From: DTU078 sp002397345
GTDB taxonomy: Bacteria > Bacillota > Clostridia > Oscillospirales > CAG-272
DNA length: 41,483 nucleotides
Direction: 5' to 3'
NCBI GenBank assembly: GCA_937875545.1
Contig: CALLYE010000144.1
Span: 1 to 41,483, forward strand
Part shown: piece by piece, positions 1 through 7,622 of the stretch
Layout of the letters: the number at the start of each line of letters is the position of its first letter
How positions within the stretch are numbered: the first letter of the stretch is position 1
Translations under genes and position numbers: made by a program
The notes under the pieces: generated by a model
What the model saw: only the letters and a program-made list of their open reading frames with translations
What the model was told of the DNA's origin: nothing
The model's database searches: none

Positions 1-2
1 TG

Positions 3-19
3 GGGGGAGCTTCTCCCCC
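3..19 (-). terminator. GC-rich hairpin after the M23 peptidase gene
   Basis: GGGGGAG and CTCCCCC form a perfect 7-bp stem with a 3-nt loop, 19 bases beyond the stop codon of the minus-strand peptidase gene. Position and GC content fit an intrinsic terminator. The T-run that would confirm it lies outside the window, so this is tentative. Confidence 0.3.
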
Positions 20-37
20 TACGCGTATCCCCGTCTC

Positions 38-1516
38 TTATTTGTCGATAAGACTTATTGGATTAACACACACGTTGTTTTTACGGATCTCAAAATGCAG
101 GTGAAAACCCGTCGAAACGCCGGTATCGCCTACAAGCGCGATTTGCTTGCCCTTATAAACGGCTTCGCCTATCGCTCCGATCAGCTTCGAGCAGTGCGCA
201 TAACGGGACGTAACCCCTCCGCCGTGATCGATCTCGATCATCAGCCCGTATGATTTATTATATCCCGTAAAAGTTATTGTCCCGCCGTCGGACGCATAAA
301 TAGGCGTACCATTTATGGCGGAAAAATCGACGCCGTAATGGTACGCGTCGCCGTCGAATTTCGCGCGCTGCTCGCCGAAACCCGAGGTTATTTCTTTATA
401 CGCGGTAATAGGATAATCGAACGAGCCGGTGGGTATAGCCGGCGGAAGTTCGCGCGTACCGACAACGAACACCTCGTCAACCGGCGGAGTTATAACCGTG
501 CGGGACGCTATCCGCCGCTGGGTTATGTCGAGCCCGTCCATTACAATGTCGTATGTCACACTCTCCAGACCCGCAACACCGGGAGTGCGCAAAAACGATT
601 CGCCCACAAAATACTTGTCCGACTCGACATAGACGGTTTTGTAGGGTATCAGACTCGCCGCGCTCTCGACCTTGATATTTTCAGTCGCAAGCTCGGGCGC
701 CGCCGTGAACGACGCGGCAACTATCGGAGCGCCGCTGTTTGTCACGATGCGGTTGATGCCATATTCGATGGCGGGGTCGACGCTGTCCGATACAGAACTT
801 GCCTGCGGATTTGTGTTTATGCCGGGCGCAAGCAGATTTTCAAGCCTCGCATACAGCCCCTCGGCGGACAGGATCTGCGAGCGCTGGACAAGCCCGTATT
901 TAACATTTATACTATTTGCAATGCGAACTTCATCAACATCGGCGCCTGTATTGCGTGCTGATTCGGTCAGCGTACGTTCGAGCGTTTCGATTGCCTTTTG
1001 AGCGTCATTGTAATGCGCGGTCTGCGCGATCTTCGCGTTGTCGGCGTAAAGCGTGAACGCGTAACTGTAGCTTTGGCGTAAAACCTCAGATAGAATTTTA
1101 TAACATTCCGCTTCGCCGGCTGGCGGGTTGCCGCCGTTTGTTAACGCGAATTTATAATTGACAGCAAAGTTAATATCAGGTACATTTATGACGGGCGGCA
1201 GCGCACCGTCCCCGAACCCGGCGTCAAGCTCTGTCGAGTCAAGCAGAAGCGAATAAATCGCGGCGTTCAATGTACCGGTGCTGGATATCGTAGCCGCCGC
1301 ACGACCGTTTATATACGCGGTAAATACCGGCTCGCTGTTCATCACAGTGGATATACAGTCCGCGATAAACAACACCAGCGCCGCCTGTGCCAAAAATCCC
1401 AGTGCGGCGCGTAATATTTTATTGGATTGAAAATATCGCTCTAAAAAACGCGATTTCGTCGGTTTGCGTTTTCCAACTGCACGCGGTAACGGCGATCTGC
1501 CTGGTGTTGTTACCAT
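38..1516 (-). CDS. Membrane-anchored M23 peptidase with G5 domain
   Basis: Probable cell-wall endopeptidase of the LytM/M23 family, 492 aa, which cuts peptide cross-links in peptidoglycan outside the membrane. A basic N-terminus (KRKPTKSR) precedes one hydrophobic segment at about residues 34-55, which should anchor it with the rest outside. A long, poorly conserved stalk follows, then a G5-like domain at about 275-355, and the M23 domain at about 385-485. Zinc ligands are visible: His393 and Asp397 (HYGVD) and the HLH of GFHLHFE with His474, plus the RYAH motif. All key residues are present, so it should be active rather than a degenerate scaffold. The start lacks a clear ribosome site. It lies 61 bases after the carD-like gene on the same strand and may be co-transcribed. 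G5-M23 combinations are common in Clostridia sporulation or cell-separation proteins; which role applies here cannot be seen. Confidence 0.88.
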   Translation of the reverse strand: MVTTPGRSPLPRAVGKRKPTKSRFLERYFQSNKILRAALGFLAQAALVLFIADCISTVMNSEPVFTAYINGRAAATISSTGTLNAAIYSLLLDSTELDAGFGDGALPPVINVPDINFAVNYKFALTNGGNPPAGEAECYKILSEVLRQSYSYAFTLYADNAKIAQTAHYNDAQKAIETLERTLTESARNTGADVDEVRIANSINVKYGLVQRSQILSAEGLYARLENLLAPGINTNPQASSVSDSVDPAIEYGINRIVTNSGAPIVAASFTAAPELATENIKVESAASLIPYKTVYVESDKYFVGESFLRTPGVAGLESVTYDIVMDGLDITQRRIASRTVITPPVDEVFVVGTRELPPAIPTGSFDYPITAYKEITSGFGEQRAKFDGDAYHYGVDFSAINGTPIYASDGGTITFTGYNKSYGLMIEIDHGGGVTSRYAHCSKLIGAIGEAVYKGKQIALVGDTGVSTGFHLHFEIRKNNVCVNPISLIDK

Positions 1517-1577
1517 ATTAAAACATCTTATTTACGCGGGGCGGCTTACTTTGGCGCGGCCCCGGCGCATTCTCCGT

Positions 1578-2198
1578 TTATGCCGACGGGATTGCTGTCG
1601 GCTCACGCCCGAGGCGGTCGGTTATATAGGGTACAACCGCATCGCGTTCGATACCGAGCACGAAGGCAAATTCTTCTTTTATCATCCGCAGCGCGGTGGC
1701 AAGCACCTTTTCGTCTGTTGCGTATAATTTTTTCCGTTGTGTTGCAAGCTCCGCGCGGTGATCACAGAGTTTTATAATGACCCAGAGGATGTCGGCGCGG
1801 TCATTGCTCTCGATAAGACGCCCGAACGCCGCGGCGCGCAGCTTGCCGTCGTCGATCCAATGGTTGGACGGTGCCGCGTCAGCGTCTATAATACCGGCTG
1901 TGGTATCGTTATCATCAGTGTTCGTTTCGCTGTCATTGACACGGTCAATGACTGAATTAACTTCACACTTTGTCAGTACATGCCGCATTTGGCCGACCAA
2001 TTCCGAGTCTGTAGGCACATAAGCGACCGCGCTTTCGTCATATACGGAACGCAGTACATAATAATCGGTTGAACCGTTACCGAAATCGAAAGGTGAAATA
2101 TCACATATGCGGCAGATGCCGTATCCGCGATATAAAACACATTCTCCGACTTGCCGTGCGGGTTCATGACATAAATGAGGCGTCTTCAAGTTTTCCAA
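1578..2198 (-). CDS. CarD/CdnL/TRCF-family RNA polymerase-binding regulator
   Basis: Predicted 206-aa transcription regulator. Residues about 12-75 match the CarD_CdnL_TRCF interaction domain (VGECVLYRGYGICRI, then a YYVLRSVYDESAVAYVPTD strand pattern), which binds the beta subunit of RNA polymerase and stabilises open promoter complexes. The C-terminal half is helical, as in CarD-like proteins, but has an acidic linker (SETNTDDNDT). The start is TTG, chosen because a strong GGGGGAGGT ribosome site sits 8 bases upstream. A good sigma-A promoter lies at 2303-2331, giving a leader of about 95 nt. The M23 peptidase follows. Family membership is reasonably sure; target promoters cannot be inferred. 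Confidence 0.85.
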   Translation of the reverse strand: MENLKTPHLCHEPARQVGECVLYRGYGICRICDISPFDFGNGSTDYYVLRSVYDESAVAYVPTDSELVGQMRHVLTKCEVNSVIDRVNDSETNTDDNDTTAGIIDADAAPSNHWIDDGKLRAAAFGRLIESNDRADILWVIIKLCDHRAELATQRKKLYATDEKVLATALRMIKEEFAFVLGIERDAVVPYITDRLGREPTAIPSA

Positions 2199-2302
2199 GG
2201 ATTAATACCTCCCCCTGATAGTCGTTCATTATAAAAATAATAATGAGTAAAAGTTAACTGAAATTTATTAGAGTTTCCCCCTTAATTATTTGTCTTAATT
2301 AT

Positions 2303-2331
2303 ATTATACCTTATTTACGCTTAAATTGCAA
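2303..2331 (-). promoter_or_regulatory. Sigma-A promoter of the carD-like gene
   Basis: On the minus strand TTGCAA is followed after exactly 17 bases by TATAAT. The predicted transcript starts near 2296 and reads into the TTG start at 2198. Confidence 0.75.
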
Positions 2332-2405
2332 AGGTTAAAATAAACAAATATCATATTTTGATAAAAAAAGAGTAAAATTATATCGCGTTAAAGGTTAATA
2401 AGTAC

Positions 2406-2464
2406 AAAAAAATGCCGTGATGCGACATTTCAAATGAAAATTATAGAATGTGATGACCACGGCA
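2406..2464 (-). terminator. Intrinsic terminator after ribF
   Basis: TGCCGTG (minus strand, 2464-2458) pairs with CACGGCA (2419-2413), with an inner ACATT/AATGT helix and a larger loop. Seven T residues follow on the minus strand. It lies 22 bases beyond the ribF stop codon. Confidence 0.75.
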
Positions 2465-2485
2465 CGCCGTACAAAACGCCGCTTT

Positions 2486-3469
2486 TTATAATATAAACGC
2501 GGCGGCAGCCGTGGCGTCGCGCGCGATGGCGTCGCGTAGCTCGTCCATGTTGTTGAACGTCACCTCGGGGCGCATAAAATGCAGCAATCCGACTTCGACA
2601 CAAGCGCCGTAAAGATCGCCTTTAAAACCGAACAGGTGGGTTTCGAGCGTCACGCCGCCGTCGCCGGTATTATCAACGGTGGGACGCACGCCGATGTTGG
2701 CAACCCCGCGGTAGGTTGTTCCCGCCACTTTGCAGGAACAGACATAAACGCCCCGCTTAGGCTCGATCATACCTTCGGGGAAACGCTGGTTTATGGTGGG
2801 GAAGCCCATCATCCGACCCATTCGACGCCCATGTTCGACGGGCAGGCACACGGAATAAGGACGGCCGAGCATCACGGCGGCATCGCGCGGCTGTCCGTCG
2901 GAAAGCGCCGCGCGGATCAGGGAGGACGACACGACCACTTCATTAACCGTGTCCAAGCCATCCGCGTCGGTTTTTTCATCGGTAAGGTTCACTTTAACGG
3001 GAGGCACTATCACTGTGTTCCTGCCATATCTCTCCATCAACTCGGCAAGCAATGCGGCGTCGCCTTCACCGCCGCGCCCGAAATGATAATTAAAGCCGCA
3101 TACCGCGGTTCTGCAATTATATATATCAATCAAAACCTCGCGCACGAAGCGTTCGGGTGAAAGGTCGCGGAACGCCTCGAAATCGGCGGCGATAACAGCG
3201 TCGGCGCCCGCTTCGCGCAGCAGTGCTTCGCGGTATTCGGGTGTGGTGAGCAGCGCGGCTTTGCCTGAATGCGGGCGTCCGTTGAATGTCCAGGCGATCA
3301 CCGAGCCGGAAGCGCGCGCGGCGGTGTCAAACGACATCTTCGCTTCGCACGCGGCACTTATTATGGCGCGGTGACCCAAATGTACTCCGTCGAAATTTCC
3401 CAGCGCGATAACTGAGGGCGAATGCATGGGCAGGCGGGAGATGCTGAAGGGCATAAAATTGTCGGTCAT
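2486..3469 (-). CDS. ribF: Bifunctional riboflavin kinase / FAD synthetase
   Basis: Converts riboflavin to FMN (ATP-dependent kinase, C-terminal domain) and FMN to FAD (adenylyltransferase, N-terminal domain) in the cytoplasm. 327 aa, close to the family length of 310-330. The nucleotidyltransferase signature ALGNFDGVHLGH is at residues 22-33 and the SSSLIR motif near 180. The kinase part begins around 200, with GRRMGRMMGFPTIN (the family GxxxGxPTxN element) and KRGVYVCSC. It stands alone between the carD-like gene and the reductase, each separated by AT-rich spacers. The ATG at 3469 has only a weak ribosome site (GAAAGA). Downstream is a hairpin terminator at 2406-2464. Several flavoproteins in this window would use its products. 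Confidence 0.96.
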   Translation of the reverse strand: MTDNFMPFSISRLPMHSPSVIALGNFDGVHLGHRAIISAACEAKMSFDTAARASGSVIAWTFNGRPHSGKAALLTTPEYREALLREAGADAVIAADFEAFRDLSPERFVREVLIDIYNCRTAVCGFNYHFGRGGEGDAALLAELMERYGRNTVIVPPVKVNLTDEKTDADGLDTVNEVVVSSSLIRAALSDGQPRDAAVMLGRPYSVCLPVEHGRRMGRMMGFPTINQRFPEGMIEPKRGVYVCSCKVAGTTYRGVANIGVRPTVDNTGDGGVTLETHLFGFKGDLYGACVEVGLLHFMRPEVTFNNMDELRDAIARDATAAAAFIL

Positions 3470-3651
3470 ATCAAATCTTTCATAACTGTTATATTTATTA
3501 TTAATTATATACCCAAAACATATCGTGATATAGGAGAATATTTTACATTTTTATAAATAATCAGCAATAATGCATATATACAGCGGATATCCACGCGATA
3601 AAATAAAATATATAATAAACGGGATTTAAATCCGGCTTATAATTACATATT

Positions 3652-4617
3652 TTAGATCACCTTTATCGCGAATTCCGGACATGCCCCCGCGCAATAGCCG
3701 CACAGCAGACACCGCCGCGTGTCGCAGACCGCGTGTCCGTCCTCCAGCCGCAGGGCATGCTGCCAGCAGCGCTCCACGCAGCGACCGCAGCCGACGCAGT
3801 AATCTTCTATGTGCAGCGCCCTCCGCTTCTCCGCAAGCCGACCGACTGCGGAGGCAGGGAATTCGCCGTCCTCGAAAAAAGCGGCATTGGCGTCCACCTC
3901 GTCGATCGACTGCATCCCCACGGCAACAGCGTCCACATTCGGATTGGAAAGCACAAAATTAAACGCTTCGCGCGCCGATTTGATCAGATTGCCGCCGCCC
4001 AAAGCCTTCATGGCGAAAACACCGATCCCCAGCGCTTTCGCTTGTGTGATGGCGTCGCCCATATCCGTCGCGCTCCCGTCGGTGATACCCAGTCCGGATT
4101 TATTATAAAGCGGGTGGACAACGTCGAAGTCGAAAACGCCGCGCCGGCGCAGATCGCACAGCCCCTGCACCCCCGCGACGCGGTGGGTCGACGCGCCGAC
4201 CGCGCGGATAACGCCGCGTTCGCGCAGCTCAAACAGACAATCGAGCGCGCGCGCGTGGCCGCGCAGGGTGTCGATCGATTCTTGCTCGTGCAGCATAAAA
4301 ATATCAATGTAATCGCGGTCTATCGCCCGCCGCGCTTCATCGACGGCGGCGGCGGCGTCGTCGTAGGTGTAAGCGTAGGTTTTAGAGGAAATCACAAGAT
4401 CATACCGCCCGGTTATGCGCATCGCTTCGCGGATGTAATCGTAGGTGCGGTAGTATTGTGCCGTATCAATAAAATTCACGCCGATTCGGACGGCGTGAGC
4501 TATGATATCGGCTCCGAGCGCGACCGGAAGCGCCGCCTGCAGCGGTCCTATGGTGAGGGAACCGAAGCACAGGCGGGAAACGGACGGCATGCGTGCGCCG
4601 AGTTTTGTATATTGCAT
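3652..4617 (-). CDS. Aldo/keto reductase with C-terminal 2[4Fe-4S] ferredoxin domain
   Basis: Predicted oxidoreductase of 321 aa. Residues 1 to about 260 form an aldo/keto reductase barrel: FIDTAQYY carries the catalytic Asp and Tyr, SSKTYAY the Lys, and LHEQES the His. The last 50 residues hold two ferredoxin motifs, CVGCGRCVERC and CLLCGYCAGAC, each CxxCxxCxxxC, so the protein should carry two [4Fe-4S] clusters. This fusion is a known family in anaerobes and suggests electron exchange with ferredoxin rather than only NAD(P)H; the substrate is unknown. It follows ireB by 22 bases on the same strand and may share its promoter. The start at 4617 has no obvious ribosome site, which would fit translational coupling or a weakly expressed gene. 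Confidence 0.9.
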   Translation of the reverse strand: MQYTKLGARMPSVSRLCFGSLTIGPLQAALPVALGADIIAHAVRIGVNFIDTAQYYRTYDYIREAMRITGRYDLVISSKTYAYTYDDAAAAVDEARRAIDRDYIDIFMLHEQESIDTLRGHARALDCLFELRERGVIRAVGASTHRVAGVQGLCDLRRRGVFDFDVVHPLYNKSGLGITDGSATDMGDAITQAKALGIGVFAMKALGGGNLIKSAREAFNFVLSNPNVDAVAVGMQSIDEVDANAAFFEDGEFPASAVGRLAEKRRALHIEDYCVGCGRCVERCWQHALRLEDGHAVCDTRRCLLCGYCAGACPEFAIKVI

Positions 4618-4639
4618 AATGTTTTATTTTAAGGGAATA

Positions 4640-4897
4640 TCAACCTAAACCCAGATAGTATTTGAGCAGCACGTTTAAGATTTCATCGCGTTCGACCTTT
4701 CGGATCAAGCTGCGCGCGTTTTTGTGGTTGGTGATATATGTGGGGTCCTCGGACAGTATATACCCCACGATTTGGTTGATCGGGTTATAACCCTTTTCGC
4801 TCAGCGCTTCGTAGACGCTGGAAAGTACCCGCCTTATTTCAAGCTCGCGTTCGTCCTTCAGCGAAAAGGTGATAGTTTTATCGTGTTCCATCGGCAT
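4640..4897 (-). CDS. ireB: IreB-family regulatory phosphoprotein (DUF965/UPF0297)
   Basis: Small 85-aa cytoplasmic protein. The sequence TITFSLKDERELEIRRVLSSVYEALSEKGYNPINQIVGYILSEDPTYITNHKNARSLIRKVERDEIL matches IreB family order; the segments TxxF near the N-terminus, YxALxEKGYNPxxQIVGY and DPxYItxHxxAR are diagnostic (quoted here only as key positions). In enterococci IreB is phosphorylated on a Thr by the kinase IreK and influences cephalosporin tolerance. The start at 4897 (MPMEHDK) was preferred because the promoter at 4941-4969 would start transcription near 4934, inside any longer reading; a GGGAG lies 12 bases upstream. The usual neighbours alaS and ruvX (yrrK) are absent, so the gene has left its common context. 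Confidence 0.9.
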   Translation of the reverse strand: MPMEHDKTITFSLKDERELEIRRVLSSVYEALSEKGYNPINQIVGYILSEDPTYITNHKNARSLIRKVERDEILNVLLKYYLGLG

Positions 4898-4940
4898 TAA
4901 AAAAGTCACTCCCAACCGGTCATTGTGTCTGTATAATATA

Positions 4941-4969
4941 ATTATAATACACCGGCAACGCTTTTTCAA
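4941..4969 (-). promoter_or_regulatory. Sigma-A promoter of ireB
   Basis: Minus strand TTGAAA, 17-base spacer, TATAAT. It implies a leader of about 37 nt before the ATG at 4897 and may also serve the reductase gene that follows. Confidence 0.75.
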
Positions 4970-5064
4970 TACATTTTCCGTATTTGTTATATTCTTGTAA
5001 TAATTTTGCCTGATAATAAAGGTGGTCTTGAATACTGCATTGAAAGTATTAGTAAATTCTTATA

Positions 5065-5093
5065 TTGATAATAAACTTAAAATATATTATAAT
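5065..5093 (+). promoter_or_regulatory. Sigma-A promoter of the VbhA-like gene
   Basis: TTGATA, 17-base spacer, TATAAT, with the predicted start near 5100 and a short leader carrying GAGG before the ATG at 5128. Confidence 0.7.
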
Positions 5094-5127
5094 GTTATTA
5101 TATATTAAATAAAACAGAGGCTTTCTG

Positions 5128-5322
5128 ATGAAAAAAAAGTTAACGGACGAAAAAATCGAGCGGATTTTGGGAAACACAAAATTCTCCATGGAGATGGAGG
5201 GCTTCACGATTGATGAGGAGCAGGAAAAAACAGTTCGCAAAATTTTAAAAGGCGAATTAGATAAGGATATTTATTTCACATCTCTGCGTAATAAGGCACA
5301 TAAATACGCTAATGAAATATGA
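5128..5322 (+). CDS. VbhA-type antitoxin domain protein, orphan
   Basis: 64-aa protein that looks like an antitoxin VbhA domain. The core SMEMEGFTIDEEQEKTV, then KILKGELDKD, resembles the inhibitory helix module (family pattern xxxEGxxxxxxxxxxxxxxxxGExsxxE) that blocks the ATP site of Fic AMP-transferase toxins. Normally the fic gene follows at once. Here the next 50 bases contain only the terminator of the opposite-strand gene, so no toxin partner is visible. It has its own promoter (5065-5093) and a GAGG ribosome site 8 bases before the ATG. The only plus-strand gene between 1 and 13800, it is also AT-rich relative to its flanks. It could be a remnant of a toxin-antitoxin pair or act in trans. 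Confidence 0.7.
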   Translation: MKKKLTDEKIERILGNTKFSMEMEGFTIDEEQEKTVRKILKGELDKDIYFTSLRNKAHKYANEI

Positions 5323-5332
5323 ATATGCGGCT

Positions 5333-5367
5333 AAAAAAATAAGGGGTGGGATTCTAAATCCACCCCT
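5333..5367 (-). terminator. Intrinsic terminator after the solute-binding protein gene
   Basis: AGGGGTGG/CCACCCCT extends to an 11-bp stem with one bulged G and a 3-nt loop. On the minus strand it is followed by seven T residues (5339-5333), 7 bases after the lipoprotein gene ends. It also lies just downstream of the VbhA-like gene on the plus strand, where no T-run follows. Confidence 0.85.
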
Positions 5368-5373
5368 GTAAAT

Positions 5374-6828
5374 TTATCCGTTTACCGCCATGTAGTTCGA
5401 GCATGCTTTTGCGTATTGCTCTATTGTTTTGTTCCATACCTTATAACTTTTAGCGTAGAACGACTCGAAATTACCCATCTTTTTGGCTAAAACCTGCTCG
5501 GTTATGCCGTACATGTTGAGCGCGATACCAAGATCATAAACCGCGTTGTCAAACACAATATCAAGCATTTTCCGCGATTCTTCGTCGCGCGATATTTTCT
5601 GACCGAGCAGGATGTTATAAAACGCGGGTCTGACAAGCTTTCTGTTGTAATAGCCCAGCAGCTCGACCACCTTGCCCGTGTATTCAAGATCGCCCGCGAT
5701 TGATGGAATACACATATAACCCGCCCAGTTCAGAGAAAGATAATCTATTTGTTCTTCGTTGTATTTCGGCATTGGCAGTATACCGAAATCAACATCCATA
5801 GCGCGGAATCTACCCGCAAGACTCAGCGGAACGAGGTAGTACAGCGCCCTGCCGTCATTAAAATCGATCGGCGGTGTACCGCCCTGGTTCGGGTCATATT
5901 GGCTTAGCGAAGGCCACGCATATGCGGATTTTCCGTTATGTAAAAATGTATGCAGCTTTTCAACGATCGACGCCATCTTTTCGGTGTTTATCGCAAGGAC
6001 GGGTTGACCATCCTGTATTTCTATTATATATTGATCGCATCCGGTGGTGATGCTTGCGAGCTGCCAACCGGAATCGCCGACAAAGCCATACCTGTCCTTT
6101 TCGTCATATTTGCTGTCGCCGTTTAAATCAGCCGACGCGCCTGCCGACATTTCGATTACTTTATCCCACGTCCACTTGCCGCTGTTTACCAAATCATACG
6201 GGCTTTCAAGCGTTAAATCCCGCAGCAGGGTTTTGTTGAAAAAGATAGTGTTGACGTCAGGAAGGATGAAATCGTTTGCCGCGAACGCAAGAAGTCCGTT
6301 TGATTCAATTGTGTTTTTAACGCCCTTGTTCCAATATGACTTGTTCATATCAATAACAGGTACATCATTCCAGTTGATAATAAGCTTATCCGATATGAGC
6401 GCGGGCAGCGAACTGACACAGTGCGTAAGCGCCAAGTCGTAAACGTCCAGCCCTCCGGCAACAGCTTTGCGTATGGCGGGGTAGACAGTATCGATATAAC
6501 CGAACGATTTCGAGGTGATTTTTATGTTTAAAGCTTCTTCGATTTTCGTCGTCCGCTCATAAATGGCGTCATTCATGGCGTCGGCGTTGGCTTCTTCCGC
6601 AAAATAGTAATCGTTGTACAGCGACCATTTGGGGTATAAGATTGTGAATTTTCTACCGTCGTAATTAGTCAGCTCGAAATCGTGTTTATCACCCTGCGGT
6701 TCCGTTTCGTCGGACGCGTTGGTATCGACGGACACAAGAGCGTCGGAGCGTTCGTCCGCGCGGCCGCAGGCGGTAAAAACAGAAGATAAAAGCGCAAGTA
6801 TAAGCAATGCGGATATAAGTACTTTCAT
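5374..6828 (-). CDS. Extracellular solute-binding lipoprotein, ABC sugar type
   Basis: 484-aa lipoprotein. A 22-residue signal (MKVLISALLILALLSSVFTAC) ends in a lipobox-like FTAC, so the mature protein would be attached to lipid through Cys. The remainder resembles family 1 solute-binding proteins (KFTILYPKWSLYNDYYFAEE; tandem Trp-rich SGKWTWDKVIE; DLNGDSKYDEKDRYGF with a calcium-site-like pattern), which capture sugars or oligosaccharides for an ABC importer. The start at 6828 is preferred to one at 6879 because AGGTAGG lies in front and the promoter at 6867-6895 starts transcription downstream of 6879. No permease or ATPase gene is adjacent, so it depends on a transporter elsewhere or acts as a sensor. 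Ligand unknown. Confidence 0.88.
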   Translation of the reverse strand: MKVLISALLILALLSSVFTACGRADERSDALVSVDTNASDETEPQGDKHDFELTNYDGRKFTILYPKWSLYNDYYFAEEANADAMNDAIYERTTKIEEALNIKITSKSFGYIDTVYPAIRKAVAGGLDVYDLALTHCVSSLPALISDKLIINWNDVPVIDMNKSYWNKGVKNTIESNGLLAFAANDFILPDVNTIFFNKTLLRDLTLESPYDLVNSGKWTWDKVIEMSAGASADLNGDSKYDEKDRYGFVGDSGWQLASITTGCDQYIIEIQDGQPVLAINTEKMASIVEKLHTFLHNGKSAYAWPSLSQYDPNQGGTPPIDFNDGRALYYLVPLSLAGRFRAMDVDFGILPMPKYNEEQIDYLSLNWAGYMCIPSIAGDLEYTGKVVELLGYYNRKLVRPAFYNILLGQKISRDEESRKMLDIVFDNAVYDLGIALNMYGITEQVLAKKMGNFESFYAKSYKVWNKTIEQYAKACSNYMAVNG

Positions 6829-6866
6829 TTTATAACCTACCTGCCATAAAAATATGATACAGGCAT

Positions 6867-6895
6867 ATTGTACCAACATTACCCCGGGATGTCAA
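6867..6895 (-). promoter_or_regulatory. Sigma-A promoter of the solute-binding protein gene
   Basis: Minus strand TTGACA, 17-base spacer, TACAAT: one mismatch from consensus. Predicted transcript start near 6860, about 32 nt before the ATG at 6828. Confidence 0.8.
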
Positions 6896-6942
6896 TATAT
6901 AATTACCAATAATTACAATGGTCGCCGCTTACGGTTTATATA

Positions 6943-7617
6943 TCACCTGCCCCAATCTTCTCCCGCGAGCCGTTTTTGCAATTCGAATAACCGCTCTTGC
7001 CTCTCTTTATAATCGGGCAAAACATTCTCGACGATTTTCCAAAACCGTGCGGAGTGGTTCATCTCATGCAGATGGGCAAGCTCATGGACGACGACATATT
7101 CTATCAACGCGTCGTCCGCCATGATGAGATACCATGAAAAGTTTATGCTTTTCCGCGAGGAGCAGCTCCCCCAGCGCTTTTTAGCGCTGTTGATTTTTAT
7201 ATCCGAAGGCATTGCACCCATCTTTTTCGCTAGGTTCAGCGTAATTGCGGGCAGGTCACATTTTGCGAGCATCAGATAAATTTGAACACAGGCGGATTTA
7301 ATCTGCTCGGGCGATAAATCGGGCGGCATGTAGAACGCCGCGGCGTCGAACCCTGCGCGGCTGCCGCTTTTCGCGGCAATCGGATATCCCTTTCCGCGGT
7401 ACAATATTGTGCTGCCATATGTAAGCGCGAATTCCCCGCGCCGATTCAATTGTTCGCGCGATTTTATGAGTTTGTCCGTAATCCATTTTTCTTTCGACGC
7501 GACAAAATTGTCGATCTCCTGCTTTGTCATAGCGAGCGGAGCGCGGACATCGACGCCGCCGTCACGGATATAAATGGCGACGGTTTTCCGCTTGGAACGG
7601 GTCAGTTTATAGTTCAT
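6943..7617 (-). CDS. YgjP-like (M48/DUF45) zinc metalloprotease
   Basis: 224-aa predicted cytoplasmic zinc peptidase. The HELAH motif (residues 178-182) is followed by the family pattern HEMNHSARFW, and preceded by KKRWGSCSSRKSINFSWYLIM, the WGSC element typical of YgjP/DUF45 proteins. Length agrees with the family (about 220-240 aa). No signal peptide or membrane segment. Substrate is unknown. It is the last gene of the minus-strand chain starting at 11105, only 5 bases after the stop of the broken methyltransferase, with no good ribosome site, so its translation may depend on the upstream gene being read to its end. Confidence 0.9.
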   Translation of the reverse strand: MNYKLTRSKRKTVAIYIRDGGVDVRAPLAMTKQEIDNFVASKEKWITDKLIKSREQLNRRGEFALTYGSTILYRGKGYPIAAKSGSRAGFDAAAFYMPPDLSPEQIKSACVQIYLMLAKCDLPAITLNLAKKMGAMPSDIKINSAKKRWGSCSSRKSINFSWYLIMADDALIEYVVVHELAHLHEMNHSARFWKIVENVLPDYKERQERLFELQKRLAGEDWGR

Positions 7618-7622
7618 TTAAT

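Noticed and set aside
1538..1565. Hairpin between the carD-like and M23 genes as a terminator
   Set aside because: CGGGGC/GCCCCG gives a 6-bp stem, but no T-run follows on the minus strand. It may be only a processing or stability element.
3733..4632. Open frame of 299 codons antisense to the aldo/keto reductase
   Set aside because: The minus-strand frame has complete catalytic and Fe-S motifs. The plus frame has none and no start context.
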